NCBI RefSeq assembly: GCF_042656585.1 | Contig: NZ_JBHSPG010000023.1 | Strand: one strand, 5' to 3' | DNA: 64,000 bases | DNA from: Thalassorhabdus alkalitolerans | GTDB lineage: Bacteria; Bacillota; Bacilli; Bacillales; Marinococcaceae | In this document: one piece after another, positions 40,030 to 48,965 of the stretch | Layout: every line of letters starts with the position of its first letter | Position numbering within the stretch: the stretch's first letter is position 1 | Translations under genes and position numbers: made by a program | The notes under the pieces: generated by a model | Told to the model about the DNA's origin: nothing | What the model saw: the letters and a program-made list of their open reading frames with translations, nothing else | Databases searched by the model: none

Positions 40030-40931
40030 ATGGAAGAAAGAAACAATAAGTCTCCGAAAGGAATTTTAGGGTTTCCTGTAACCCCTTTCAGAGAACGTCG
40101 ATATGTGGATTTTCCTGCCTTGGAAAGGCTGTTTTCGTGGCCTGCGGCGCTGGTGAATTTCAGTCCATAACAGAAGAAGAGTACTGTAACATGGTGGAAT
40201 TGGCAGTGAAGACAGCCAAAGGAAGAGTGCCTGTGTACACAGGGGTAGGGGGGAACATCGAATTAGCATTAGATCATGCTAAGGTTTCAGAAGAATTAGG
40301 AGCGGATGGATATTTAATTCTTCCCCCATATTTAATTGAGGGAGAACAGGAAGGCATGTACCAATACTATGAAACCATTATCAGTAGTACAAGCCTAAAT
40401 GCCATCATGTACCAAAGAAATAACGCAGTCGCGAATTTGGATACGGTTACAAAGCTAGCTGAACTTCCACAGCTCGTTGGCTTGAAAGATGGGGTTGGCA
40501 ATATGGAATTGAATTTTGAACTGACCCAGCACTTAGGGAACCGCCTCGAATGGATGAATGGCATGCCGCTCGCAGAAGTGACGATGCCGGCGTATTACCC
40601 CTTAGGATTTGACTCGTATTCATCTGCGATATCCAATTACATCCCGCACATTTCACGGTTGTACTTTGATTCCTTGGTAAAAGGTGATACGGAACAGGTT
40701 AATGCCTTGTACAAAGAAGTCATTCTTCCAATCAATGAGATCAGAAATCAAAAGAAAGGATATGCTGTTTCCTTAATCAAAGCAGGGATGGAGATTGTTG
40801 GTTTGCCAGTAGGACAAAGTGTCAGGCCGCCAGTGATTCCTGTAGAAAAAGAACATTACCAGCAATTAAAGAAGATTATTAACAAAACCCTAGAGAAATA
40901 TCCTAAAGAAGAACACCAAGGGCTCGTTTAA
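40030..40931 (+). pseudogene. kdgD: Second kdgD, frameshifted by a 34-base deletion
   Basis: The ATG at 40030 behind AAGAGGTG opens MEERNNKSPKGILGFPVTPF…ALER, matching intact KdgD. The frame then runs to an early stop at 40168. From 40127 the correct frame continues as AVFVACGAGEFQS and stays open to 40931, closely matching intact KdgD including the Schiff-base Lys in VGLKDGVGNMEL. From ATG to the codon of Val48 the intact gene has 141 bases and this one 107, so 34 are missing. A GTG at 40137 has no ribosome site. Unless the sequence is in error, this copy cannot make a full enzyme. Its 3' part is very similar to 30282-31214, suggesting recent duplication or conversion. Confidence 0.88.
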
Positions 40932-41008
40932 GAGTTACTATCATTAGTACTGTTTCTTTCATCTTGTAGTAAAAAGCAACAAAAAAAGCTAAAAAGGAGA
41001 CGATATTT

Positions 41009-42544
41009 ATGTCTAAAAATATACACTCAACAGAAGCCCCTTTATATATAAAAGTAAACGATAAAGATAACGTGGCAATTATAGTGAATTCAGGCGGCTT
41101 GCGTGAAGGGGCATCTTTTTCCTGTGGTCTTGTATTAAAAGAATATGTGCCCGAAGGTCACAAAGTAGCCTTATCGGACTTAAATGAAGGGGAACCTATC
41201 ATTCGGTACGGGGAAGTGATTGGCTATGCTGGGCAAATGATTGAAAAGGGAAGCTGGATCCAGGAATCACTCGTGGTGATGGCAACGCCACCCAAGCTCG
41301 ATGAGCTGCCTATATCCAACAATGTGCCAGACCCTATGGAGAAGCTTGAAGGATATACTTTTGAAGGGTATCGAAACGAAGATGGATCAGTGGGGATAAA
41401 AAATGTGCTAGGAATTACGACCAGTGTCCAATGTGTAACTGGAGTGTTAAATTATGCTGTAAAGCGAGTGAAGGAAGAGATTCTTCCGAAATACTCCAAC
41501 GTCCATGATGTCGTCCCTTTAAACCATAACTATGGCTGCGGGGTTGCTATCAATGCACCTGAAGCAGACATTCCCATTCGAACGGTTCAAAACATTGCCA
41601 TACACCCTAATTTTGGAGGAGAAGTTTTAGTTGTAGGTTTAGGATGCGAAAAACTTGCCCCAAACAGAATAACTCCAAATAGCAGTACTGATGATATCGT
41701 TTCTTTGCAGGATCAAGCAGGATTTACCAATATGGTACAGACCATAATGGAAATGGCAGAAGAACGTTTAGAGAAGTTAAATCAACGTAAACGGGTCACT
41801 TGCCCAGTATCAGATTTAGTAATTGGAATGCAATGCGGCGGAAGCGATGCGTTTTCAGGTGTCACAGCAAATCCGGCTCTTGGATATGCTTCCGATTTGT
41901 TAGTCCGGGCGGGAGCTACTGTTTTATTTTCAGAAGTGACCGAAGTGCGCGATGCTGTTCACTTATTAACGCCTCGGGCGGCCAATAAAGAAGTAGGAGA
42001 AGCAATGATAAAAGAAATGAAATGGTATGACGACTACTTGCAAAGAGGAGAATCAGATCGCAGTGCTAATCCATCACCCGGTAATAAGTTAGGTGGGCTT
42101 ACCAACGTAGTGGAAAAATCACTTGGTTCGATCGCAAAATCAGGAAGCAGTCCTATCGTTGATGTGTTGTCCCCAGGTGAAAAAGCTACAAAAAAGGGAT
42201 TGAATTTTGCTGCTACACCAGCGAGCGACTTTGTGTGTGGAACGCTCCAATTAGCTTCAGGTATGCATTTGCAGGTCTTTACAACAGGACGGGGAACGCC
42301 TTACGGTTTATCCATGGCACCTGTAATAAAAGTATCTACTCGAAATTCCTTAAAGGAGCAATGGAACGATTTAATGGATGTGAATGCAGGGACAATTGCT
42401 ACGGGAGAGGCGACAATTGAAGAAGTAGGATGGGAAATTTTTAATCTCATCATCGATATTGCCAGCGGCCGCAAAGAAACATGGGCTGACCACTGGGGGA
42501 TACACAATGATTTAGCATTGTTTAATCCAGCACCCGTTACTTGA
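41009..42544 (+). CDS. garD: Galactarate dehydratase
   Basis: A 511-residue enzyme of the UxaA/GarD family that dehydrates galactarate (mucate) to 5-dehydro-4-deoxyglucarate. The N-terminal SAF-like domain spans about 1-95. The catalytic domains carry [18 protein letters not shown] and [12 protein letters not shown] with conserved Cys and His. The ATG follows AAAAGGAGACG. It corresponds to B. subtilis ycbH. It lies 77 bases after kdgD2 and should be read from the sigma-54 promoter at 39946. The product feeds into intact KdgD. Confidence 0.95.
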   Translation: MSKNIHSTEAPLYIKVNDKDNVAIIVNSGGLREGASFSCGLVLKEYVPEGHKVALSDLNEGEPIIRYGEVIGYAGQMIEKGSWIQESLVVMATPPKLDELPISNNVPDPMEKLEGYTFEGYRNEDGSVGIKNVLGITTSVQCVTGVLNYAVKRVKEEILPKYSNVHDVVPLNHNYGCGVAINAPEADIPIRTVQNIAIHPNFGGEVLVVGLGCEKLAPNRITPNSSTDDIVSLQDQAGFTNMVQTIMEMAEERLEKLNQRKRVTCPVSDLVIGMQCGGSDAFSGVTANPALGYASDLLVRAGATVLFSEVTEVRDAVHLLTPRAANKEVGEAMIKEMKWYDDYLQRGESDRSANPSPGNKLGGLTNVVEKSLGSIAKSGSSPIVDVLSPGEKATKKGLNFAATPASDFVCGTLQLASGMHLQVFTTGRGTPYGLSMAPVIKVSTRNSLKEQWNDLMDVNAGTIATGEATIEEVGWEIFNLIIDIASGRKETWADHWGIHNDLALFNPAPVT

Positions 42545-42701
42545 CTCATGTATTACTAAATTAAAACATTCATATAAGATAAAGAGAAAGGGGGGCTAAA
42601 TTAGTACCCCTGTTTCTTCTGGTATAGGGATTATAAGTAGTAATTTTCCTCGTGGCTTTTTACTGATGAAGTGAAACATATGTTGAAGGGGAAGGTAGTC
42701 T

Positions 42702-42860
42702 ATGAAGAGCGTTCTACTGATGCAGAAACCGAATGGGCTTAAGTTGGTCATCTGTCCGGTGCAAAAAGTTGACATAAGATCGATTTTTGGAGCATATACT
42801 GTAGGTTTAGGATGGAAACTTTCATGGTTAAGCAGAATTGTACAAAGTCGTTCGATATAA
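42702..42860 (+). CDS. Possible small protein (52 aa)
   Basis: GAAGGGGAAGG precedes an ATG and 52 codons starting MKSVLLMQKPNGLKLVICPV. The product is basic and mildly hydrophobic with no recognised motif. It lies in a 456-base gap between garD and the ABC exporter, ahead of the Fur box. Evidence is limited to the ribosome site and open frame. Confidence 0.35.
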   Translation: MKSVLLMQKPNGLKLVICPVQKVDIRSIFGAYTVGLGWKLSWLSRIVQSRSI

Positions 42861-42923
42861 TAAATGTTTATTTAGTTCAGTTCTCGGTCACAAAGAACCA
42901 ATCGCTCGTAGAAAACTTTTTTT

Positions 42924-42942
42924 GATAATGATTTTCATTTTC
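42924..42942. promoter_or_regulatory. Fur box before the ABC exporter
   Basis: GATAATGATTTTCATTTTC matches 16 of 19 positions of the Fur consensus GATAATGATAATCATTATC and lies 60 bases before the ATG. Confidence 0.7.
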
Positions 42943-43001
42943 ACTACCGTTCTCGTTCTCTTTTCTGCTATGATAAAACAGATAAAGGGGAGGAGATAAA
43001 A

Positions 43002-44720
43002 ATGTTAAAAAGGTTTATCCGTTACTATAAGCCTTATAGAAAACTATTTACGGTGACCTTTATCTGTGCCATTTTAGTAGCTTTGCTTGAGCTGGCCTTT
43101 CCGCTAATTGTAAATTATGTTGTTGACACTCTGCTTCCTGGTGGTAATTTGTCAGTGATTTTGTGGGCCAGTGCAGCATTGTTTTTTATCTACATATTAA
43201 ACTCGGGTGCTCATTATCTTGTCACCTATTGGGGACATCGCCTTGGTATTAATATTGAAACTGATATGCGTGCAGAATTGTTCGAGCATGTGCAGAAGTT
43301 ATCGTTTACTTACCATGATAACAATAAAACCGGCCATCTTCTCTCAAACTTGACCAATGATCTCTTTGAGATTGGAGAGGTAGCTCATCATGGGCCTGAA
43401 GATATTTTCATTGCTCTAATGACATTTATTGGCTCTTTTTCTGTCATGCTTTATATCAATATAGAGCTTGCACTGCTGACATTTCTAGTCGTGCCATTTC
43501 TCTTTTTCATCGTTGTGTATTGCAACCGGAAAATGTCTCGGGCAATGAAATCTATGTTTGTCCGTATGGCAGACTTTAACGCCCGGGTAGAAGATACGAT
43601 CGGAGGGATCCGTCTTGTTCAAGCTTTTGCCAATGAAAGGCATGAGCAAAAGCTGTTTGAAAAAGATAACTTGAAATTTAAGGAAGCCAAAGTCTTGTCC
43701 TACCGTATTATGGGAATTAACAACTCACTCAGCTATATGATGATGCGGATCATGACTCTGTTCGTTCTGTTGTGCGGCGCCTATTTTATTGTACAAGGAA
43801 CTCTTTCGATTGGAGATTTCATGGCGTTTATACTACTGACGAACGTTTTTTTCCGTCCGATTGAAAAAATTAATGCCATTATTGAAAGTTATCCGAAAGG
43901 TTATTCCGGGTTCAAGCGGTTTCTCTCATTAATGGACACTGAGCCGGATATACAAAACCATCCACACGCAAAGACGATGGAACAGGCTCATGGTGATATT
44001 ACGTATGAAAACGTCGGCTTCGGTTATGATGAAAATCGTCCTATTTTGAGCGACATTGACCTTTCGATTCAAGCAGGAGAGACCGTTGCCTTTGTCGGTC
44101 CTTCTGGAGCGGGGAAAACAACGCTCTGCAGCCTGCTTCCGCGTTTCTATGAAATTCAGGAAGGCAGTATCCGGGTAGATGGAGTGGATATTCGTGATAT
44201 CGAAATGTCTTCCCTTCGCCGGCAGATCGGAATTGTCCAGCAGGATGTATTTATGTTTTCCGGAACCCTCCGTGAAAACATCCGGTATGGGAAACTTGAT
44301 GCCGAAGACTGGGAAGTATGGGAGGCTGCCCGGCGGGCGGAGCTTGAAAGCTTCATTCAGGGTCTGCCGGATGGGCTTGATACTGTTGTCGGCGAACGAG
44401 GGGTAAAGCTGTCTGGGGGACAAAAACAGCGATTATCGATCGCACGGATGTTTTTAAAAAACCCGCCAATTTTAATTCTTGATGAAGCCACATCCGCACT
44501 CGATACAGAAACAGAAGCTTCGATCCAGCGTTCTCTATACGAACTGGCCGAAGGACGGACCACACTTGTTATTGCACACCGTCTTGCTACCATACGCCAT
44601 GCAGACCGTATTATTGTCGTAACTGAGAAAGGAATCGAAGAACAGGGAACGCATGACGAGCTGCTCCTTTTAAACGGCCATTATGCTGGCCTGCATAAGG
44701 CACAGCATGTCTTTGTGTAA
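43002..44720 (+). CDS. ABC exporter, fused membrane and ATPase domains
   Basis: A 572-residue half-transporter of the MsbA/multidrug type that functions as a homo- or heterodimer. Residues 1-310 hold six membrane helices. The ATPase part has Walker A GPSGAGKTT (about 367), the Q-loop in GIVQQDVFMFSG, the signature LSGGQKQRLSIAR, Walker B ILILDEATSALD and the switch His in VIAHRLATIRHADR. The ATG follows AAGGGGAGGAG. The upstream Fur box suggests iron-starvation induction, as for siderophore or heme-related exporters, but the substrate is not known. It is monocistronic as far as visible. Confidence 0.93.
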   Translation: MLKRFIRYYKPYRKLFTVTFICAILVALLELAFPLIVNYVVDTLLPGGNLSVILWASAALFFIYILNSGAHYLVTYWGHRLGINIETDMRAELFEHVQKLSFTYHDNNKTGHLLSNLTNDLFEIGEVAHHGPEDIFIALMTFIGSFSVMLYINIELALLTFLVVPFLFFIVVYCNRKMSRAMKSMFVRMADFNARVEDTIGGIRLVQAFANERHEQKLFEKDNLKFKEAKVLSYRIMGINNSLSYMMMRIMTLFVLLCGAYFIVQGTLSIGDFMAFILLTNVFFRPIEKINAIIESYPKGYSGFKRFLSLMDTEPDIQNHPHAKTMEQAHGDITYENVGFGYDENRPILSDIDLSIQAGETVAFVGPSGAGKTTLCSLLPRFYEIQEGSIRVDGVDIRDIEMSSLRRQIGIVQQDVFMFSGTLRENIRYGKLDAEDWEVWEAARRAELESFIQGLPDGLDTVVGERGVKLSGGQKQRLSIARMFLKNPPILILDEATSALDTETEASIQRSLYELAEGRTTLVIAHRLATIRHADRIIVVTEKGIEEQGTHDELLLLNGHYAGLHKAQHVFV

Positions 44721-44858
44721 AGGGAGGCTTATCAGGCAGAAAAAGTCACATGTCTGGTGTAGTAAGAGAGTCTTACCGAACTGAGGAAAGTCATTTTTCA
44801 AGATGCTATCTATTCTATCATTTCATAGACCTTTCGCTGAAAAGAATGATAATACTAA

Positions 44859-44892
44859 AACAACCATGGCTTCTTACGGGCCATGGTTGTTG
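44859..44892. terminator. Bidirectional terminator before glnA end
   Basis: ACAACCATGGC / GCCATGGTTGT stem with a 9-base loop, between the ABC exporter and glnA. Confidence 0.85.
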
Positions 44893-44910
44893 TGTTTTAT
44901 AGTAATGACA

Positions 44911-46266
44911 TTAAAACTTAGCTTGGTATTTGCTGATCTCCCAATCATGCACTGTAGTCCGGAAATCATTCCATTCATCACGTTTTAACTGTAAATACTC
45001 GTTGAACACATGCTCACCTAATGTATTTTTGCCGATTTCTCCTTCTTCTAGGGCAAGAAGGGCAGATTCAAGGTTTGTTGGCAAGTTGTCAATCCCTCGC
45101 TCTGAAAGTTCCTGTTCAGTCATGCTGAAAATATCGTCAACGGTTTCTTCTCCTGGGCTGAGCTCTTGCTCGACTCCGTCTAAACCAGCAGAGGCTACCA
45201 CTGCAAAAGCAAGGTACGGGTTTGCTGAAGGGTCCGGGCAACGGATTTCTACCCGTGTTCCAGCTCCGCGGGTTGCAGGGATGCGTACAAGGGCAGATCG
45301 ATTGGAAGCAGACCAGGCGATATAGCAAGGCGCTTCATAACCAGGAACAAGTCGCTTATAAGAGTTTACAAGAGGGTTGGTGATCGCCGCGAAATTTTTT
45401 ACATTATGGATTAATCCGCCAATGAATTGATAAGCCGTTTCAGAGAGCCCCTGCTCAGCTTGATCATCATAAAATGCATTTTCGCTCTTTTCTAAATCAA
45501 AGAGGGAGAGGTTGATATGCATACCGTTTCCGTTTGCCCCGCCAATTGGCTTTGGCATAAAGGATGCATGATAACCAAACTGCTTAGCAACTGTTTTTAC
45601 TACCCATTTGTATGTAGTTGCTGCATCTGCTGAGCCAAGAGCATCTGCATATTTAAAGTTGATTTCGTGCTGTCCTTCAGCTACTTCATGGTGAGAAGCT
45701 TCAATTGTAAAATCCATTTGTTTTAGTGTACGATAAATTTGAAGACGTACTTTTTCTCCCTCATCGAAAGGGGAAGGCTCAAAATAGCCGCCAACGTCCT
45801 GGGTCTGCATTGTTGGAAGTCCTCTTTCGTCAGTTTCAAACAAGAAGAACTCCAATTCCGGCCCGACACTGATCGAGTAACCACTATCAGCAGCTCGTTC
45901 TACTGTTTTTTTTAATACATTTCTTGGGTCTCCCTCAAAATCAGATCCGTCCGGATTCGTAATGCTGCACAAAAAGCGTGCTTCTGAATATCCTTCCTGT
46001 TCCGACCACGGTAACACTGCAAAGGTATTTAAGTCAGGCTGCAAATAAAGGTCAGATTTATTTATCGTAGAAAAACCGGTGATTGATGAGCCATCAAACA
46101 TTGTTTTTCCTTCTACTACGTCGTCAATTTTTTCCGCAGTTACTGTTACGTTTTTTAAAGACCCTTCGATATCCACAAATTGCAAGTGCAAAAGATCTAC
46201 ATTTTTCTTTTCAATTGTCTCTTTAATTGCTGCTACTGTTGGTTCTTGTGTTAAAACAATACTCAT
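44911..46266 (-). CDS. glnA: Glutamine synthetase, type I
   Basis: A 451-residue GSI enzyme making glutamine from glutamate, ammonia and ATP in the cytosol; it assembles as a dodecamer. Signatures are the beta-grasp start VDLLHLQFVDIEGSLKNVTV, the MFDGSSITGF loop, metal ligands in PELEFFLF and HHEVAEGQHEINF, the ATP region in KPIGGANGNGMH, and the Glu-flap NPLVNSYKRLVPGYEAP. The length fits GSI-alpha. glnR is not upstream, so this is not the usual glnRA operon. A GlnR/TnrA site 28 bases before the ATG indicates nitrogen control. Confidence 0.97.
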   Translation of the reverse strand: MSIVLTQEPTVAAIKETIEKKNVDLLHLQFVDIEGSLKNVTVTAEKIDDVVEGKTMFDGSSITGFSTINKSDLYLQPDLNTFAVLPWSEQEGYSEARFLCSITNPDGSDFEGDPRNVLKKTVERAADSGYSISVGPELEFFLFETDERGLPTMQTQDVGGYFEPSPFDEGEKVRLQIYRTLKQMDFTIEASHHEVAEGQHEINFKYADALGSADAATTYKWVVKTVAKQFGYHASFMPKPIGGANGNGMHINLSLFDLEKSENAFYDDQAEQGLSETAYQFIGGLIHNVKNFAAITNPLVNSYKRLVPGYEAPCYIAWSASNRSALVRIPATRGAGTRVEIRCPDPSANPYLAFAVVASAGLDGVEQELSPGEETVDDIFSMTEQELSERGIDNLPTNLESALLALEEGEIGKNTLGEHVFNEYLQLKRDEWNDFRTTVHDWEISKYQAKF

Positions 46267-46293
46267 TTTATAACACTATCCTTTCACATATAA

Positions 46294-46310
46294 TGTAAAC
46301 TTAATTAACA
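46294..46310 (-). promoter_or_regulatory. GlnR/TnrA box upstream of glnA
   Basis: TGTTAATTAAGTTTACA on the minus strand fits TGTNA-N7-TNACA perfectly. A second strong site was not found in the 46267-46570 gap. Confidence 0.8.
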
Positions 46311-46570
46311 TCGGCTGTTATATGTAATCTTAAAGACTATAAAAAATGTTTGCAACGACATTGTGAGATAATCTAACATAGGTTTTTCATTTGAGAAGGA
46401 TAACAGTACCAAATGAAAGTGGCACAGTGATGTTCAGTATGGGGGATTCTCCCCTCGTCCATTTCGTCAACAGGGATATTACAAATAACTGTTCCTGGCT
46501 CCTGGCTTTCAAGAGGATATAGTATAAAAACTGATTGTTTGGGAAGAGCTGTAGGCAGGAGGTGGCGTAT

Positions 46571-47110
46571 ATGTTCCAAGTCATTAATGGTGATGTATAT
46601 TTACATGGCGGGGCCTTAAAAAAAGGATCAGAGAGGCCTGATGTCACAGAAAAGCAGATCATCCCTGTCTTTTGTCTGGAGGCAGGAAAGCATGAATATA
46701 TAGAAGTGATTGACTTACCAGACAACATTGGTTTTGAGTGGATTTATCCTGCCGACAGCCTTACTATACAAAAAGCAGATTCTTTATACTTTTATAAACA
46801 GGCGAGAAGTTTATACGTGGTGTATGAAGAAACTTTCCGCAAAAAGGGTTGGGATGGACCGATTAATATTTCACAGACTGTTCAGGAAGTATCAGAGCAG
46901 GTGCAGCAATCGGGTGAATTCCAAATGCTTATGCTGGATATCGATGAAGAAGATGATGAGACGTTATTAATCTTTCACACCATTCTTGTAGGAGAAGGGA
47001 ACCTTATGAGAATTCGGGAAATGATAGAGAAAAGGATACAAAAAATGTTCTTTAAAGCGGAACGGAAAATAGCCATGGAGGTTATTGAAAAAGAAGAGAA
47101 TACAGGATGA
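46571..47110 (+). CDS. Conserved-looking protein of unknown function (179 aa)
   Basis: A 179-residue soluble acidic protein starting MFQVINGDVYLHGGALKKGS. The first half is strand-rich and the second half helical (QTVQEVSEQVQQSG, REMIEKRIQKMFFKAERKIA). It has no signal peptide or membrane segment. The ATG at 46571 follows GCAGGAGGTGGCG, while the frame upstream is unlikely to be coding. A terminator follows. I do not recognise the family. Confidence 0.6.
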   Translation: MFQVINGDVYLHGGALKKGSERPDVTEKQIIPVFCLEAGKHEYIEVIDLPDNIGFEWIYPADSLTIQKADSLYFYKQARSLYVVYEETFRKKGWDGPINISQTVQEVSEQVQQSGEFQMLMLDIDEEDDETLLIFHTILVGEGNLMRIREMIEKRIQKMFFKAERKIAMEVIEKEENTG

Positions 47111-47112
47111 AG

Positions 47113-47138
47113 AGACAGGGGAAACCTGTCTTTTTTCA
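47113..47138 (+). terminator. Terminator
   Basis: AGACAGGG / CCTGTCT hairpin with six T. Confidence 0.85.
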
Positions 47139-47209
47139 TTAAGTTAACGATCGATTGTTTGATGGACCATGAGGGTTGCGAGGAAGTCCTAGTAACTCAG
47201 CTTAGTTTT

Positions 47210-47243
47210 AAAAATAAAAACACCCCATGGAATCCAAGGGGTT
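47210..47243 (-). terminator. Terminator of tRNA-Val
   Basis: On the minus strand CCCC…GGGG with TTGG/CCAT partial pairing is followed by TGTTTTTATTTTT. Confidence 0.65.
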
Positions 47244-47257
47244 GAGTAGTTTATGTA

Positions 47258-47333
47258 TGGTGTCCCGTACTGGTCTCGAACCAGTGACCTCCACCCTGTC
47301 AAGGTGGCGCTCTCCCAACTGAGCTAACGGAAC
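47258..47333 (-). tRNA. tRNA-Val (anticodon GAC)
   Basis: A 76-base cloverleaf on the minus strand. The acceptor stem GTTCCGT / ACGGGAC has one G-U pair. The D arm is GCTC-AGTTGGGA-GAGC. The anticodon arm CCACC-TTGACAG-GGTGG has anticodon GAC. The T arm is ACTGG-TTCGAGA-CCAGT. The terminal CCA is encoded. It reads valine GUC/GUU codons. Confidence 0.96.
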
Positions 47334-47481
47334 GTGTTAGGAATATCTGCGACTATTATAATTTACAATGTTCCTTAATTGTTGTCAATATGTAATAACT
47401 TTTTCATAAGAAAAAAGAAGAGGTGTGTATAATATCTATTTAGGAGAACGAAACACATTCCGAAAAGAAAGGCGTGGTTTG

Positions 47482-48630
47482 GTGAAAACGGCGTATACCA
47501 ATGCTGTCATTATAAATGGTGAAGGAACAGTGGATGGAAAAGATACACTAATTGTTAACGGGGAAATGGTCCAGGGTATAATTTCATCAGCAGAAATTCC
47601 TGCTGACTATGAAAGAGTTGATCTGAACGGACGTTACATAACGCCAGGCTTAATAGATGTCCATACACACCTGGGAGTGCATGAAGAAGGAGTAGGAAAG
47701 CCGGGAGCGGACTTTAATGAAACAAGCGATCCCGTGACACCGGCTGTGCGTGCTATCGATGGGATTAATCCGTTAGAAGAAGGATTTGAGCAGGCAAGAC
47801 AAAGCGGTGTGACCACTGTGCAGGTGATGCCAGGAAGTGCCAATGTCATTGGCGGTGAGATGTGTACGTTAAAGACGGCAGGAACGATTGTAGATAAAAT
47901 GGTCATCCAAAGTCCTTCCGGAATGAAAGCTGCGTTTGGGGAAAACCCAAAAACTGTCTATGGTTCCCATGGAAAAAAGCCTGTAACACGAATGGGAATC
48001 GCTGCAGCCTTCAGGGAAGCATTTATTCAGGCGGATAATTATATTCGCAAACAGGATAATAGTGAAGTAAGGGAGCGCAGCCTTGGGATGGAGCAGCTGG
48101 CAAAAGTCCTTAAGAAAGAAATCCCTCTTCGGATTCATGCTCATAGGGCAGATGATATTGTCACAGTACTCCGTTTAGCAAAGGAATTTGATATTAGCCT
48201 TACACTTGAGCACTGTACTGATGGCCACAAGATTGCTGAATATATTGCTGAGCATGAAGTAATGGTATCTGTCGGACCAACAATGTCTTCAAAATCGAAA
48301 GTAGAACTTGCAGATAAAGGCTGGCATACGTTATCTGAGCTTGATAAACATGGGATCTGCTATTCTATTACAACGGACCATCCAGTTGTAAACATCGAAT
48401 ATTTAATTACTTCAGCGGCCAAAGCAGCAGGAACAGGCCTTTCAGAAGAAAAAGTGTTTCAAAGCATCACAACGAATGCGGCAAGACACCTTGGAATTGA
48501 AGATCGGGTAGGTTCACTGGAAGCTGGAAAGGATGCAGACTTTGTTATTTGGAGCAATCATCCTTTTCATTACATGAGCCAGGTGGAAGCGACCTTCATT
48601 AATGGAGAGAAAGTGTATGAGCGAACCTAG
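47482..48630 (+). CDS. Amidohydrolase family protein
   Basis: A 382-residue metal-dependent amidohydrolase (imidazolonepropionase/prolidase-like branch). It has the metal-binding HxH in GLIDVHTHLGVH, further His in IRIHAHRADD and LEHCTDGH, and the late Asp in ITTDHPV. N- and C-terminal strands form the composite beta-sandwich (YTNAVIINGEGTVDGKDTLI at the start; EAGKDADFVIW at the end). The carboxylated-Lys position is not clear. The substrate cannot be assigned. I chose GTG at 47482 after AAAGGCGTGG; the open frame continues to 47425 with no site. Monocistronic. Confidence 0.88.
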   Translation: MKTAYTNAVIINGEGTVDGKDTLIVNGEMVQGIISSAEIPADYERVDLNGRYITPGLIDVHTHLGVHEEGVGKPGADFNETSDPVTPAVRAIDGINPLEEGFEQARQSGVTTVQVMPGSANVIGGEMCTLKTAGTIVDKMVIQSPSGMKAAFGENPKTVYGSHGKKPVTRMGIAAAFREAFIQADNYIRKQDNSEVRERSLGMEQLAKVLKKEIPLRIHAHRADDIVTVLRLAKEFDISLTLEHCTDGHKIAEYIAEHEVMVSVGPTMSSKSKVELADKGWHTLSELDKHGICYSITTDHPVVNIEYLITSAAKAAGTGLSEEKVFQSITTNAARHLGIEDRVGSLEAGKDADFVIWSNHPFHYMSQVEATFINGEKVYERT

Positions 48631-48682
48631 AAAAGGATACTTCCTTATTTTAAATTCAAAAAATATATGATGTTCCGCATAA

Positions 48683-48719
48683 CAAAAACAGCGATCCTCT
48701 TCTGGATTCGCTGTTTTTT
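48683..48719 (+). terminator. Terminator after the amidohydrolase gene
   Basis: AAAACAGCGATCC / GGATTCGCTGTTTT with a 6-base loop. The following 240 bases to the mscS-like gene show no gene. Confidence 0.88.
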
Positions 48720-48965
48720 ATTACATATTGCTAGTTATATGTAGTCACATTGGATTATAGAAAAATTGAAGTAGGTATCAGTCTGAGGTAACAATCTGAA
48801 ACCACTGCTCCTGGCCAGAGATTACTTGCAATAAATACCGGGAAAAGAAGAAGGGGCTCATGATATATCAGAAATAGTAAAATTGTGGGTTAGCAAAGCT
48901 TAAATAAGCATGATACGATATACTATGCTTACAGGAATCACTGAATGGAAATAGGAGGCACACCA

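Noticed and set aside
40137..40931. A functional truncated KdgD starting at GTG 40137
   Set aside because: There is no ribosome site before this GTG and the N-terminal part of the fold would be missing; a frameshift explains it better.
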